Of a stretch of DNA of 64,000 nucleotides, positions 1 to 7,224 are shown one piece after another. The stretch is from NCBI GenBank assembly GCA_017522015.1, contig JAFXAW010000022.1, forward strand, positions 1 through 64,000, written 5' to 3'. The notes under the pieces were generated by a model. The model worked only from the letters and a program-made list of their open reading frames with translations. It had not been told where the DNA came from and made no database searches. A program made the position numbers and the translations under genes. Positions within the stretch are counted from its first letter, which is position 1. The number at the start of each line of letters is the position of its first letter. The DNA is from Oscillospiraceae bacterium (GTDB lineage: Bacteria; Bacillota; Clostridia; Oscillospirales; Oscillospiraceae).

Positions 1-183
1 AGGGGCATTGAAGCGGCTCGGCTTTGACGAGACCGCTTCGGCCGCCCCGCAGACGCGCCCGGTACTGTGGCGGGGGGGCGGCGCACAGGGGGCGCGGGTT
101 AATGGCTGCGCGGGGCAGGTTTACCCCCGCGCGTCATCAATCCCCGCGCCCCCGACGCGCCGCATTTGTGGGGGGGTGGCCGC

Positions 184-195
184 CCCCAATTGGGG
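184..195. repeat. 12-bp perfect palindrome CCCCAATTGGGG
   Basis: A perfect palindrome; with one unpaired base the stem extends outward through GCCG at the left and CGGC at the right (179-199). It is a candidate cruciform or origin hairpin of the adjacent Rep element. Confidence 0.6.
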
Positions 196-220
196 CGGCT
201 TCCTTTTGAAAGCTTGGCGA

Positions 221-236
221 GCGGCAGACCTGCCGC
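221..236. repeat. Inverted repeat GCGGCAG/CTGCCGC
   Basis: Seven-base perfect arms separated by two bases, 25 bp downstream of the 184-195 palindrome. Confidence 0.6.
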
Positions 237-416
237 CGCCAAGCAACTGGGGCGCGCCCGCTGGGCGAGCGTAGCCGAGCCCCGCCGCCGCGCACCAGAC
301 AACAGCGCCGGACGATGCACCGCACAGGCGGCTGGGGCAGGGCGTGGCCGCTTTGTCGAGCCACGCGCGCCGCGCCGCCAAAAGAACGGAGGCAGCAGGC
401 GGCAACGCCGAAGCGC

Positions 417-431
417 GCCCCCTTTGGGGGC
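417..431. repeat. Inverted repeat GCCCCC-TTT-GGGGGC
   Basis: Six-base perfect G+C arms with a TTT loop, about 70 bp before the Rep start. It is not followed by a T run, so it does not read as an intrinsic terminator. Confidence 0.6.
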
Positions 432-499
432 AGGGCGGAGGCGCGCCGCCGGACGGTGTGCAACTCTTACTTGATATAGGGACATTATTCCGTCATAAG

Positions 500-1342
500 A
501 TGGAAAAGATCTTGGGTGAGATCACCCATAATGGCTATATAAAACGCTATCCGGATGGTTCTGCAGACATCCTCGCGACTACCTCTCCCGTTTTTAGGGA
601 GAGGGGATGGGAGCGAAGCGATAAATGGGAGGTCGAGCCCCGTGTCGCCGCCATAGAGGGCGGCGAGGGCGAGAACGACACGGAAAGAGCAAAGCGTCGC
701 GCGCGCTCTGCGGTGCGCGATCTTGCGCTTTCCAATCCGTTCCGCTACTTCGTCACGTTCACGCTGGATGCGGCGCGAGTAGATCGCTACGACGGCGCCG
801 CAATCCTGCGGAAGCTGAACGTGTGGCTTGACAATCGCGTCCGGCGGAATGGGCTGCTATACGTCCTTGTGCCGGAGCTGCACAAGGACGGGGCAGTTCA
901 CTTCCACGGGCTGATTAACGACGCGCTGCCTGTCGTGGACAGCGGAACGCTGGACACGGGCAGCGGCAAGCCGAGGAGGCCAAGGAGCAAGCGCCAGCGC
1001 GCGGAATGGCTGGACGCAGGCGCGCACGTCGTTTACAATCTGCCCGCGTGGGGGCTGGGCTTCTCGACGGCGATTGAGTTATACGGAGATCGTCGGCAGG
1101 CCATCAATTACGTTTTGAAGTACATCGCCAAAAGCGCCGACAAGGTCGGCGGGCGTTGGTACTATTCCGGCGGCAAGCTTCAGCGCCCGAGCGTTGAAGC
1201 GCTCGACCTCGACTTTGACGCGCTGGCGGCGCTGCCCGGCGCTGTCATCTTTGAGGGAGGGGAGCTGCGCATTCCCTTTGTGCAGCTCCACGTCGAGGGC
1301 GAGAGAGCCGGAGAGGATGAGGCGACAATTTTCAGAGTGTAG
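500..1342 (+). CDS. HUH rolling-circle replication initiator (Rep)
   Basis: A 280-aa protein that is expected to nick one DNA strand at a double-strand origin and stay covalently attached through tyrosine. The three Rep motifs appear in order: motif I FVTFTLD (about 84-90), the metal-binding HUH motif HFH (134-136), and motif III with Tyr204, Lys207, Tyr208 and Lys211 (YVLKYIAK). Similar Reps occur in small rolling-circle plasmids and in inovirus- or microvirus-like elements. The frame stays open upstream to 344, but that extension is low-complexity and GC-biased, so ATG at 500 is preferred; no strong ribosome binding site was seen. Two short genes and a recombinase follow at once, suggesting an integrated element. 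Confidence 0.85.
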   Translation: MEKILGEITHNGYIKRYPDGSADILATTSPVFRERGWERSDKWEVEPRVAAIEGGEGENDTERAKRRARSAVRDLALSNPFRYFVTFTLDAARVDRYDGAAILRKLNVWLDNRVRRNGLLYVLVPELHKDGAVHFHGLINDALPVVDSGTLDTGSGKPRRPRSKRQRAEWLDAGAHVVYNLPAWGLGFSTAIELYGDRRQAINYVLKYIAKSADKVGGRWYYSGGKLQRPSVEALDLDFDALAALPGAVIFEGGELRIPFVQLHVEGERAGEDEATIFRV

Positions 1343-1359
1343 ACCGAAAGGAGAGAGTT

Positions 1360-1548
1360 ATGGACGAAAGAACCGACGCGACGCGGAGGCAGCTCCGCAG
1401 TCAAGAGGATTTTTGGCTCGCGCTGCTTGAGCTCATGCAGCGCATTGACGCGGACAATCGCGAAAACGCTAAACGCATTTCGCGCATTCTGGACAAGCTC
1501 GACGATCTTGTTGACTTCTTGGAGATTTTGGAAAGTGGCACGTACTGA
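1360..1548 (+). CDS. Small coiled-coil protein of the Rep element
   Basis: A 62-aa charged protein starting 17 bp after rep with GGAGAG about 6 bp before its ATG. Heptad-like spacing of Leu/Ile (LLELMQRI, ISRILDKL, LVDFLEIL) predicts a helical coiled coil. I do not recognise the family. Its 3' end overlaps the start of the recombinase gene by 14 bp, so the two are probably translated together. A role as a small DNA-binding or multimerisation factor would fit the position, but nothing in the sequence proves it. Confidence 0.6.
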   Translation: MDERTDATRRQLRSQEDFWLALLELMQRIDADNRENAKRISRILDKLDDLVDFLEILESGTY

Positions 1549-2038
1549 TTACTTACTCCGGCGGGAGGCTGAGATCGTTATGGCGGCGCTGATGCCAGCG
1601 AACCGCTTGGCGGTTAAGGTGAGCTTGCACACCGGGCTGCGCATCGGGGATGTGCTGGCGCTCAAGACGGCACAGCTCGCGCCGCGTATGACGATCACAG
1701 AGGCAAAGACAGGGAAGCGGCGGCGCATTGGCTTGCCGGCGGCGCTGCTGGACGAGCTACGCGCACAGGCTGGGAGCGTGTACGTCTTTCCGCACCGAAC
1801 AGACGAGAGCAAGCACCGCTCGCGTTCGGCTGTTTGGAAAGACGTGAAGCGCGCGGCCAAGGCGTTTCGGCTGCCGCAGAACGTCGCGCCGCACAGCTTC
1901 CGCAAGCTGTACGCCGTGGAGCTCTACAAGAAGTACGGAGACATTGAGCGCGTCCGGCGCGTGTTAAATCACGACGAGGTGGCGACGACGATCATTTATG
2001 CGCTCGCTGATCGTCTCGTCACGCAAAAAAAGGGTTGA
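1535..2038 (+). CDS. Minimal tyrosine recombinase (catalytic domain only)
   Basis: A 167-aa integrase-like protein. The catalytic set is visible: Arg36 in TGLRIGDVL, Lys58 in EAKTGK, His120 and Arg123 in HSFR, His146 in LNHDE (usually LGH) and the nucleophile Tyr155 in TTIIYAL. The GTG start at 1535 is preceded by GGAGA nine bases upstream. The N-terminal SAM-like core-binding domain found in most 300-400-aa integrases is absent, and there is no room for it because the preceding gene overlaps in another frame. Minimal recombinases of this sort are known from some viruses and small mobile elements, so it may be functional rather than decayed. It presumably integrates or resolves the Rep element. 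Confidence 0.8.
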   Translation: MARTDYLLRREAEIVMAALMPANRLAVKVSLHTGLRIGDVLALKTAQLAPRMTITEAKTGKRRRIGLPAALLDELRAQAGSVYVFPHRTDESKHRSRSAVWKDVKRAAKAFRLPQNVAPHSFRKLYAVELYKKYGDIERVRRVLNHDEVATTIIYALADRLVTQKKG

Positions 2039-2164
2039 CGCATCCGTGGCGCTTTGGTATGCTTGGATGGGTCAGCTCTTTTGACTTTGTCGGGAGCGAC
2101 GCAGAGACTGAGAGAAAGGGGGAGGAAGTGCGACTATATCAAGGAGATTGAACAATAACGGGTG

Positions 2165-2224
2165 TTTTGTTCAGCGGCACGCGGACAGCGTGTCGTGTAA
2201 TTCGATACATCGAATTGAACAAAA
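2165..2224. repeat. Nested inverted repeats able to fold as a three-way junction
   Basis: Outer arms TTTTGTTCA (2165-2173) and TGAACAAAA (2216-2224) are perfect complements. They enclose stem CGGCACGC/GCGTGTCG (2175-2182 with 2188-2195, one G-T pair) and stem AATTCGAT/ATCGAATT (2199-2206 with 2209-2216). Another ATTGAACAA copy lies at 2147-2155. Lying just after a recombinase gene, this could be its attachment site or a single-strand origin; this is inference. Confidence 0.55.
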
Positions 2225-2263
2225 TAAAAATTTTGTATCAAGTAGGGGATTCGAAAATCGCTT

Positions 2264-2314
2264 AATATAGCAAAAACGCCGTCAGATCGAGTCTGCGGCG
2301 TCATTTGCTATATT
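2264..2314. terminator. Bidirectional terminator between recombinase and serA
   Basis: AATATAGCAAA (2264-2274) pairs with TTTGCTATATT (2304-2314), ACGCCG (2276-2281) with CGGCGT (2296-2301), and CAGA with TCTG inside. The hairpin is AT-flanked on both sides and sits between two convergent genes. Confidence 0.75.
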
Positions 2315-2345
2315 ACTATATTATTTTATATTGTATTTGCTTGGA

Positions 2346-3503
2346 TCAGATCACGCGAACACGGAGAACTTCCTTCATCTGGCTGATCTTGTCAATAATT
2401 TCCCGATCTAACTTTGTGCCGGTGTCAATGATGGTGTATGCGTATTCACCGCGCGGCTTGTTGATCATGTGTTCAACGTTGATGTTCTGTTCACCGATCA
2501 GATCCAGAAAACCATTAATCATTCTTGGGACGTTTCTGTGGATGACACACAGTCTTGCAACACCCATGCGCTCAAGGCTGACATTCGGCAGATTTACAGA
2601 ATGATTGATGTTGCCGTTCTTAAGATAATCGTTCAGATCGCGTGCTGCCATAAGTGCGCATTTTTCTTCGCTCTCAGGCGTAGATGCACCAAGATGCGGC
2701 AACGGAACAACGCCTGGCGCATGTGCGGTCATATCATTCGGAAAATCTGTGACATAGCGCGATACCGAACCGTTTTCCAGCGCTTCAAGCATGGCATTGT
2801 CATTCACGAGCTCCGCGCGTGCAAGATTGATAATCCGCACGCCTTGCTTCATCTTGGCAAATGCGTCTGCATTGAGCATATGGTGCGTGCTATCAAGATA
2901 TGGTACATGCAGTGTCAGATAATCACAAGATCTATAGATTGTGTCCAAATCCTGCGCCGGAATTACGTTGCTGGAGAGCATCCAAGCCGCGTCAACGGAC
3001 AGATACGGATCATAGCCGTAAACAGTCATTCCCAACGAAAGCGCGACATTGGCAATCTTCGCGCCAACAGCGCCAAGACCAATAACGCCCAGCGTCTTCC
3101 CCATCAGCTCGGGACCGACAAAGGCACTCTTTCCTTTTTCAACCTTGGCTGCAACGCCGTCCTCATTAAGACCGCGTACCCATTCGACGCCGCCGATCAC
3201 ATCACGCGAGGCCAGCAGAAGCGCACAGATTGCCAGCTCCTTGACGGCTTCGGCGTTTGCACCGGGCGTGTTGAAAACCACAATGCCCTCTTCTGTGCAG
3301 CGCTCGATGGGAATGTTGTTCACGCCTGCGCCGGCGCGCGAAATGCAGACAGTCTCCGGATCAAACTGCATGTCATGCAGCTTAGCGCTGCGCACAAGCA
3401 GTGCATCCGGTTTTTCAATATCATCGCCGGTCGTGCAGCCAAAGCTTTCAAGCAGATCAAGACCGGGAGTAGAAATTTTATTGAGTGTTTTGATTTTATA
3501 CAT
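2346..3503 (-). CDS. serA: D-3-phosphoglycerate dehydrogenase
   Basis: A 385-aa cytosolic enzyme that oxidises 3-phosphoglycerate to 3-phosphohydroxypyruvate, the first step of serine synthesis. The N-terminal substrate lobe surrounds an NAD-binding Rossmann domain with GLGAVGAKIA, and the catalytic HLGAS segment follows. A C-terminal ACT domain begins near residue 315 (GVARLCVIHRNVPRM), the usual site of serine feedback control. ATG at 3503 has AGGTGG just upstream and is preferred to the longer frame starting at 3515. It overlaps the end of serC by 8 bp, so serC-serA form a coupled operon. The length is that of the short SerA type without the extra intervening domain. Confidence 0.95.
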   Translation of the reverse strand: MYKIKTLNKISTPGLDLLESFGCTTGDDIEKPDALLVRSAKLHDMQFDPETVCISRAGAGVNNIPIERCTEEGIVVFNTPGANAEAVKELAICALLLASRDVIGGVEWVRGLNEDGVAAKVEKGKSAFVGPELMGKTLGVIGLGAVGAKIANVALSLGMTVYGYDPYLSVDAAWMLSSNVIPAQDLDTIYRSCDYLTLHVPYLDSTHHMLNADAFAKMKQGVRIINLARAELVNDNAMLEALENGSVSRYVTDFPNDMTAHAPGVVPLPHLGASTPESEEKCALMAARDLNDYLKNGNINHSVNLPNVSLERMGVARLCVIHRNVPRMINGFLDLIGEQNINVEHMINKPRGEYAYTIIDTGTKLDREIIDKISQMKEVLRVRVI

Positions 3504-4584
3504 GTGCCACCTCAAAGGCTTTCATAAAGTCCACAAGTTTCCGCACGCCATCAAGCGGCATGGCGTTGTAAATCGAAGCGCGCAGTCCGCCAACAAGACG
3601 GTGTCCCTTCAGATTGAGCAGCCCGTTTGCGGTTGCATCCTTGATAAATTCAGCATCCAGTGCGTCGCTGCTTGTGCGGAATGTTACGTTCATGTCACTT
3701 CTGTCTTCTGCAACCGCACAGCCCTTAAACAGCTTGCTGTTGTCAAGATAATCATAGAGCATTGCCGCGCGCTCTTTTTTCATCTGCTCCATACCAAGCA
3801 CGCCGCCGCAGCTTTCCAGCCAATCCAGCGTCAAACCGAGCATATAAATGCACCAGCACGGAGGTGTGTTGTACATGGAGTCCTTGTCGATCATGAGTTT
3901 GTAGCTGAGCATCAACGGCGTAATCGGCAGTTCATGTCCGGCGAGTTTCTTATCGATCACCACAACAGTCAGACCGGCGGGAGCCATGTTCTTCTGGGCG
4001 CCTGCATAGAGAATGCCGTATTTGGAAACATCAATGGGCTTGGTGAGGATGTTGGAGGACATATCACACACAAGCGGAACATTTCCTGTCTCGGGTGTAT
4101 ACTTCCATTCCGTGCCGAAAATCGTGTTGTTCGCACAGTAATAGAAATAAGATGCATTCGGATCCAGCACAAGTTCAGATTGCTTGGGAATGCGCGTGTG
4201 ATTGCAGTCTTCCGTGCTGGCGGCAATGTTGACTTTGCCGTATTTCTTTGCTTCCTTCGTGGCGATTGATGCGAAATTGCCGGTCACTGCATAGTCAGCG
4301 CAGCCGTTCTCCCCCATCAGATTCAGCGGAATCATGGAAAACTGCGTGCTTGCTCCACCCTGCAGAAACAGGATTTCATGTGTATCGGGAATGTTCAGCG
4401 CGGCGCGAAGCTTAGCCTTGGTGCTGTCAAAAATATCCTGATAGATACTACTTCGGTGGCTCATCTCCATGACAGACATGCCAGAACCGCCATAATTGAG
4501 CATACTCTCCTGCGCAGACTTCAGCGCACTCTCCGGAAGTACAGACGGACCTGCAGAAAAATTAAAAACCTGTTCTCGAGTCAT
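3496..4584 (-). CDS. serC: Phosphoserine aminotransferase
   Basis: A 362-aa class V PLP aminotransferase that converts 3-phosphohydroxypyruvate and glutamate to phosphoserine and 2-oxoglutarate. Typical marks are the N-terminal FNFSAGPS, LQGGAS for phosphate/PLP contact, and AGAQKN, which carries the PLP lysine. The ATG at 4584 is preceded by GAGGAGGG. It is the first gene of serC-serA and has a clear promoter at 4623-4651. No phosphoserine phosphatase gene lies nearby, so the last serine step must be encoded elsewhere. Confidence 0.96.
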   Translation of the reverse strand: MTREQVFNFSAGPSVLPESALKSAQESMLNYGGSGMSVMEMSHRSSIYQDIFDSTKAKLRAALNIPDTHEILFLQGGASTQFSMIPLNLMGENGCADYAVTGNFASIATKEAKKYGKVNIAASTEDCNHTRIPKQSELVLDPNASYFYYCANNTIFGTEWKYTPETGNVPLVCDMSSNILTKPIDVSKYGILYAGAQKNMAPAGLTVVVIDKKLAGHELPITPLMLSYKLMIDKDSMYNTPPCWCIYMLGLTLDWLESCGGVLGMEQMKKERAAMLYDYLDNSKLFKGCAVAEDRSDMNVTFRTSSDALDAEFIKDATANGLLNLKGHRLVGGLRASIYNAMPLDGVRKLVDFMKAFEVAHV

Positions 4585-4622
4585 TCTATGAACCCTCCTC
4601 AGTTAATTTAATATCGAAAAAT

Positions 4623-4651
4623 ATTATAGCATCCATCAAAATTCTTTTCAA
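4623..4651 (-). promoter_or_regulatory. SigA-type promoter of serC-serA
   Basis: On the minus strand, TTGAAA (4651-4646), 17 bp, then TATAAT (4628-4623). The -35 overlaps the last codons of mtaB. Confidence 0.75.
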
Positions 4652-5946
4652 ACAATAAAGCCGACAAGATTTCCGCTTGAAACACCGGTGATTTTTACAT
4701 TCTTCACAAGACCTCGCAGCCCGACAGCCTCTGTTTGTACAAGACAATAGTTCTCCGCATGACCGTAAGACGTTCCGTCTGTCTCCGTTTCAAACAGAAC
4801 AGAGAGCGTGTTTCCTACGCATTGTTCCAGATATGCCTTTTTCATTGTGTTTGCAATGTGCTGAATTTCACGTGCACGGCTCTCGCGCAGGGATTTGTTC
4901 ACCCTGCCGGGCATTTCTGCTGCCGGTGTACCCGGACGCTCAGAATACGGGAAGACGTGCATATCTGCAAAGCCGCATTTTTCAACAAATGCCTTTGTTG
5001 CACAGTGGTCCTCTTCGGTCTCACCCGGAAAACCGGTAATCAAATCCGCCGTAAGCGCGCAGCCCGGGAATGCGCAACGCAGTCGCTGCGTTGCGTCGTA
5101 GAATGCAGCGGTGTCATATTTCCGACGCATATTGTGAAGCGTTTTGTCACAGCCACTTTGCAGCGAAAGATGAAAATGATCGCAGATATTGCCAAGTTGA
5201 GCAAGCCGTTGGCAGAATTCTTCCGTTACGATTGTCGGCTCCAAAGAGCCGAGACGAAGTCTTGTTTTCGGCGCTGCCTTGGAAATGGCCTCAATTGCAT
5301 CCGCAAGATACAACCTTTTGCCGTCTGGGCGCAAATCCTTACCATAGGAAGAGATTTCAATTCCGGTGATGATGATCTCGTTATACCCTTCCCTTTCAAG
5401 CTCCGCTGCCATGCGCGCCGCTGTGTCCGGATGAAGACTGCGCACACGACCTCTTGCATATGGGATTACGCAATAGGTACAGAAGTTATCGCAGCCGTCT
5501 TCAATTTTCAGCATGGCTCTTGTCCTACCGGAAAGAGAACCGGCAGGGAGAACTTCAAATTCCCGGCGCTGAAAGGGGTCGTCGACATTCACGCATACCC
5601 CCTGCCCTGCTGCTTCAAGCACACGCTTTTCCAGGACATCCAGAAACTCCAGGCGGCTCCCGCTTCCGAACACAATGTCCGCGCCAAGGTTTTGGCTGTC
5701 CTCAGGGCTGATCTGCGTGTAACAGCCACAAACAGCAAGGACCGCACCGGGATTCTCTGCCTTCAGCCTGCGGATCACCTGTCTGGATTTTCGTCCACTC
5801 TCCGCCGTGACAGCGCAGGTGTTCACGATAACGGCATCCACGCCTTCGACCGCAGGAATATGACCCCGACTTTTCAGAATCGTTTCCATCGCCTGCGTCT
5901 CATATTGGTTCACTTTGCAGCCAAGCGTATAAATGGAATATTTCAT
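4648..5946 (-). CDS. mtaB: tRNA t6A37 methylthiotransferase MtaB
   Basis: A 432-aa radical SAM enzyme that adds a methylthio group to N6-threonylcarbamoyladenosine at position 37 of ANN-decoding tRNAs. The N-terminal MTTase domain carries the three cluster cysteines (LGCKVNQYE, VNTCAV, CGCYTQ). The radical SAM motif is CDNFCTYC near residue 150, and a TRAM-like C-terminal segment follows. The N-terminus MKYSIYTLGCKVNQYE is typical of MtaB (YqeV) rather than MiaB or RimO. The start has GAGG eight bases upstream. The gene diverges from a cysteine desulfurase gene, and their promoters overlap. Confidence 0.93.
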   Translation of the reverse strand: MKYSIYTLGCKVNQYETQAMETILKSRGHIPAVEGVDAVIVNTCAVTAESGRKSRQVIRRLKAENPGAVLAVCGCYTQISPEDSQNLGADIVFGSGSRLEFLDVLEKRVLEAAGQGVCVNVDDPFQRREFEVLPAGSLSGRTRAMLKIEDGCDNFCTYCVIPYARGRVRSLHPDTAARMAAELEREGYNEIIITGIEISSYGKDLRPDGKRLYLADAIEAISKAAPKTRLRLGSLEPTIVTEEFCQRLAQLGNICDHFHLSLQSGCDKTLHNMRRKYDTAAFYDATQRLRCAFPGCALTADLITGFPGETEEDHCATKAFVEKCGFADMHVFPYSERPGTPAAEMPGRVNKSLRESRAREIQHIANTMKKAYLEQCVGNTLSVLFETETDGTSYGHAENYCLVQTEAVGLRGLVKNVKITGVSSGNLVGFIV

Positions 5947-5964
5947 ACTCTCTACCTCAATGAA

Positions 5965-5993
5965 TTGACTTATCCCGTCTTATCCTTTACTAT
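5965..5993 (+). promoter_or_regulatory. SigA-type promoter of the cysteine desulfurase gene
   Basis: TTGACT (5965-5970), 17 bp, then TACTAT (5988-5993), 25 bp before the ATG at 6019. The -35 element is close to consensus. Confidence 0.7.
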
Positions 5994-6017
5994 AGTCCAA
6001 GGAAAAGAGGGAATCAA
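5989..6017 (-). promoter_or_regulatory. Promoter of mtaB, overlapping the divergent promoter
   Basis: On the minus strand, TTGATT (6017-6012), 17 bp, then TATAGT (5994-5989). Its -10 box covers the same bases as the -10 of the plus-strand promoter at 5965-5993. Confidence 0.6.
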
Positions 6018-6018
6018 T

Positions 6019-7158
6019 ATGAAAAGTATTTATTTGGATAATGCAGCCACGACCGCCGTGTGCGCAGAAGCATCAGATGCCGCGCTGCATGCCATGACAT
6101 CTGTATACGGAAACCCAAGCTCGACCCATAGATTCGGGCGCGAGGCAAAAGCGCTGCTGGATACTTCACGCGAATCCGTTGCATCTGCGCTGGGCTGTCG
6201 CAGCGAAGAACTCGTGTTCACTTCCTGTGGAACGGAGAGCGATAACTGGGCAATTCGCGGCGCTGCCCATGCAAACCGTCATGTGGGAAAGCATATCATC
6301 AGCTCCATGGCGGAACATGACGCAGTGCGCAAAACGCTCGATCAGCTGGAAAAGGACGGCTGGGAAGTGACACGGCTCAAACCGGACAAATCCGGCGCAA
6401 TTCCTGTGGACTCTGTTGCAGATGCGCTTCGCGCAGACACTGCTCTGGTCACTTTGATGATGGTCAACAATGAGACCGGCGGCGTAACGGACATTGCCGC
6501 GATTTCCAAGATAATCAAAGCGACAAAAAGCCGTGCGCTGCTGCATACCGACGCGGTACAGGCCTTTTTGAAGCTCCCCTTCTCTGCTAAATCGCTCGGC
6601 GCAGATCTCATCAGCATTTCCGGACATAAGATCCATGCGCCAAAAGGCATAGGCGCGCTTTATATTCGAAGTGGGCTGCATCTCCCCTCCCTCCTTTACG
6701 GCGGAGAACAGGAAAACGCACGTCGCGCAGGCACCGAGTCCCTCCCGCTGATCGCGGCCTTCGGCGCGGCTGCAGCCATTGGAAAAGCAGAAATGGAAAA
6801 ATCCATCCGGCACATGGCCGATCTGAAAGTATTGTTGATTGAAAAGCTTTGCGCAGCCCTGCCGCAGATACTTGTAATTGACAGCGGCGCGCCGCACATC
6901 GTCAGCCTGTCTCTCCCCGGCTACAAAAGCGAAGTGATGATGAACTACCTGGAAGCCAAAGAAATCTATGTATCCAAAAGTTCGGCCTGCAAGAAAGGCA
7001 AACGCAGCCATGTACTGGAAGCTATGGGATTGCCGGAGCGGCAGATCGACGGTACTCTTCGAATCGGGCTCTCTCGCTGCACGACCGCAGAGGATATCAC
7101 GGCCCTTGTGCAGGCTCTTTCGCAGGCAGCAAATGAGCTGCTTCCCGCTCTGCGCTGA
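6019..7158 (+). CDS. Cysteine desulfurase (NifS/IscS family)
   Basis: A 379-aa PLP enzyme that takes sulfur from cysteine as a persulfide for Fe-S clusters and thio-modified tRNA. Motifs include YLDNAATT at the N-terminus, the PLP lysine Lys204 in SGHKIHAPKG, HTDAVQ for the cofactor aspartate, and the persulfide cysteine Cys324 in SSACKKG. The ATG at 6019 has AGAGGG seven bases upstream; the long open frame to the left is antisense to mtaB and is not part of the gene. No scaffold (iscU/nifU) or thiI gene is adjacent. A neighbouring tRNA methylthiotransferase, itself a user of sulfur, is suggestive of joint supply. Confidence 0.93.
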   Translation: MKSIYLDNAATTAVCAEASDAALHAMTSVYGNPSSTHRFGREAKALLDTSRESVASALGCRSEELVFTSCGTESDNWAIRGAAHANRHVGKHIISSMAEHDAVRKTLDQLEKDGWEVTRLKPDKSGAIPVDSVADALRADTALVTLMMVNNETGGVTDIAAISKIIKATKSRALLHTDAVQAFLKLPFSAKSLGADLISISGHKIHAPKGIGALYIRSGLHLPSLLYGGEQENARRAGTESLPLIAAFGAAAAIGKAEMEKSIRHMADLKVLLIEKLCAALPQILVIDSGAPHIVSLSLPGYKSEVMMNYLEAKEIYVSKSSACKKGKRSHVLEAMGLPERQIDGTLRIGLSRCTTAEDITALVQALSQAANELLPALR

Positions 7159-7185
7159 AAGATAAAGATCGTTTCTATTATATCG

Positions 7186-7224
7186 AAAACTGCGGTTGGG
7201 ACAAGCCCCTGCCGCAGTTTTTTT
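7186..7224 (+). terminator. Intrinsic terminator after the cysteine desulfurase gene
   Basis: AAACTGCGG pairs with CCGCAGTTT around a 16-base loop and is followed by an uninterrupted T run. Confidence 0.85.

Larger units (their letters stand above)
1..499. other. GC-rich, hairpin-dense non-coding stretch upstream of rep
   Basis: This stretch is far more GC-rich than the housekeeping genes that follow, and no convincing gene is seen in it; the open frames are low-complexity Arg/Pro/Gly/Ala translations. Frame 1 is closed by TGA at 25-27, so the tail of a gene from the left could end there. It contains several perfect inverted repeats: CCCCAATTGGGG at 184-195, GCGGCAG/CTGCCGC at 221-236 and GCCCCC-TTT-GGGGGC at 417-431. 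A hairpin-rich intergenic region directly before a rolling-circle Rep gene is where a double-strand origin, single-strand origin or packaging signal would be expected; that role is inference. Confidence 0.5.
2039..2345. other. Repeat-rich flank of the Rep element
   Basis: A 307-bp non-coding gap. It contains three copies of a TTGAACAA-type word in alternating orientation (2147-2155, 2165-2173 inverted, 2214-2224), two nested hairpins and a long terminator hairpin. GC falls from the element's level to AT-rich around 2215, which may mark the right junction with the host chromosome. No gene is seen here. Confidence 0.5.

Noticed and set aside
8..474. Several open frames on both strands in the first 480 bp
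   Set aside because: High GC removes stop codons by chance; all translations are Arg/Pro/Ala-rich, overlap each other and lack ribosome binding sites.
344..499. N-terminal extension of Rep from 344
   Set aside because: Residues are low-complexity Ala/Arg/Gly in the GC-rich hairpin region, unlike the Rep; the ATG at 500 fits the domain start.
2195..2225. A dif site
   Set aside because: The palindrome has no good match to the Firmicute XerC/XerD arms; kept only as a possible site of the local recombinase.
4735..6018. Long plus-strand frame continuing into the cysteine desulfurase
   Set aside because: It is antisense to mtaB, and a promoter and ribosome binding site lie directly before the ATG at 6019.
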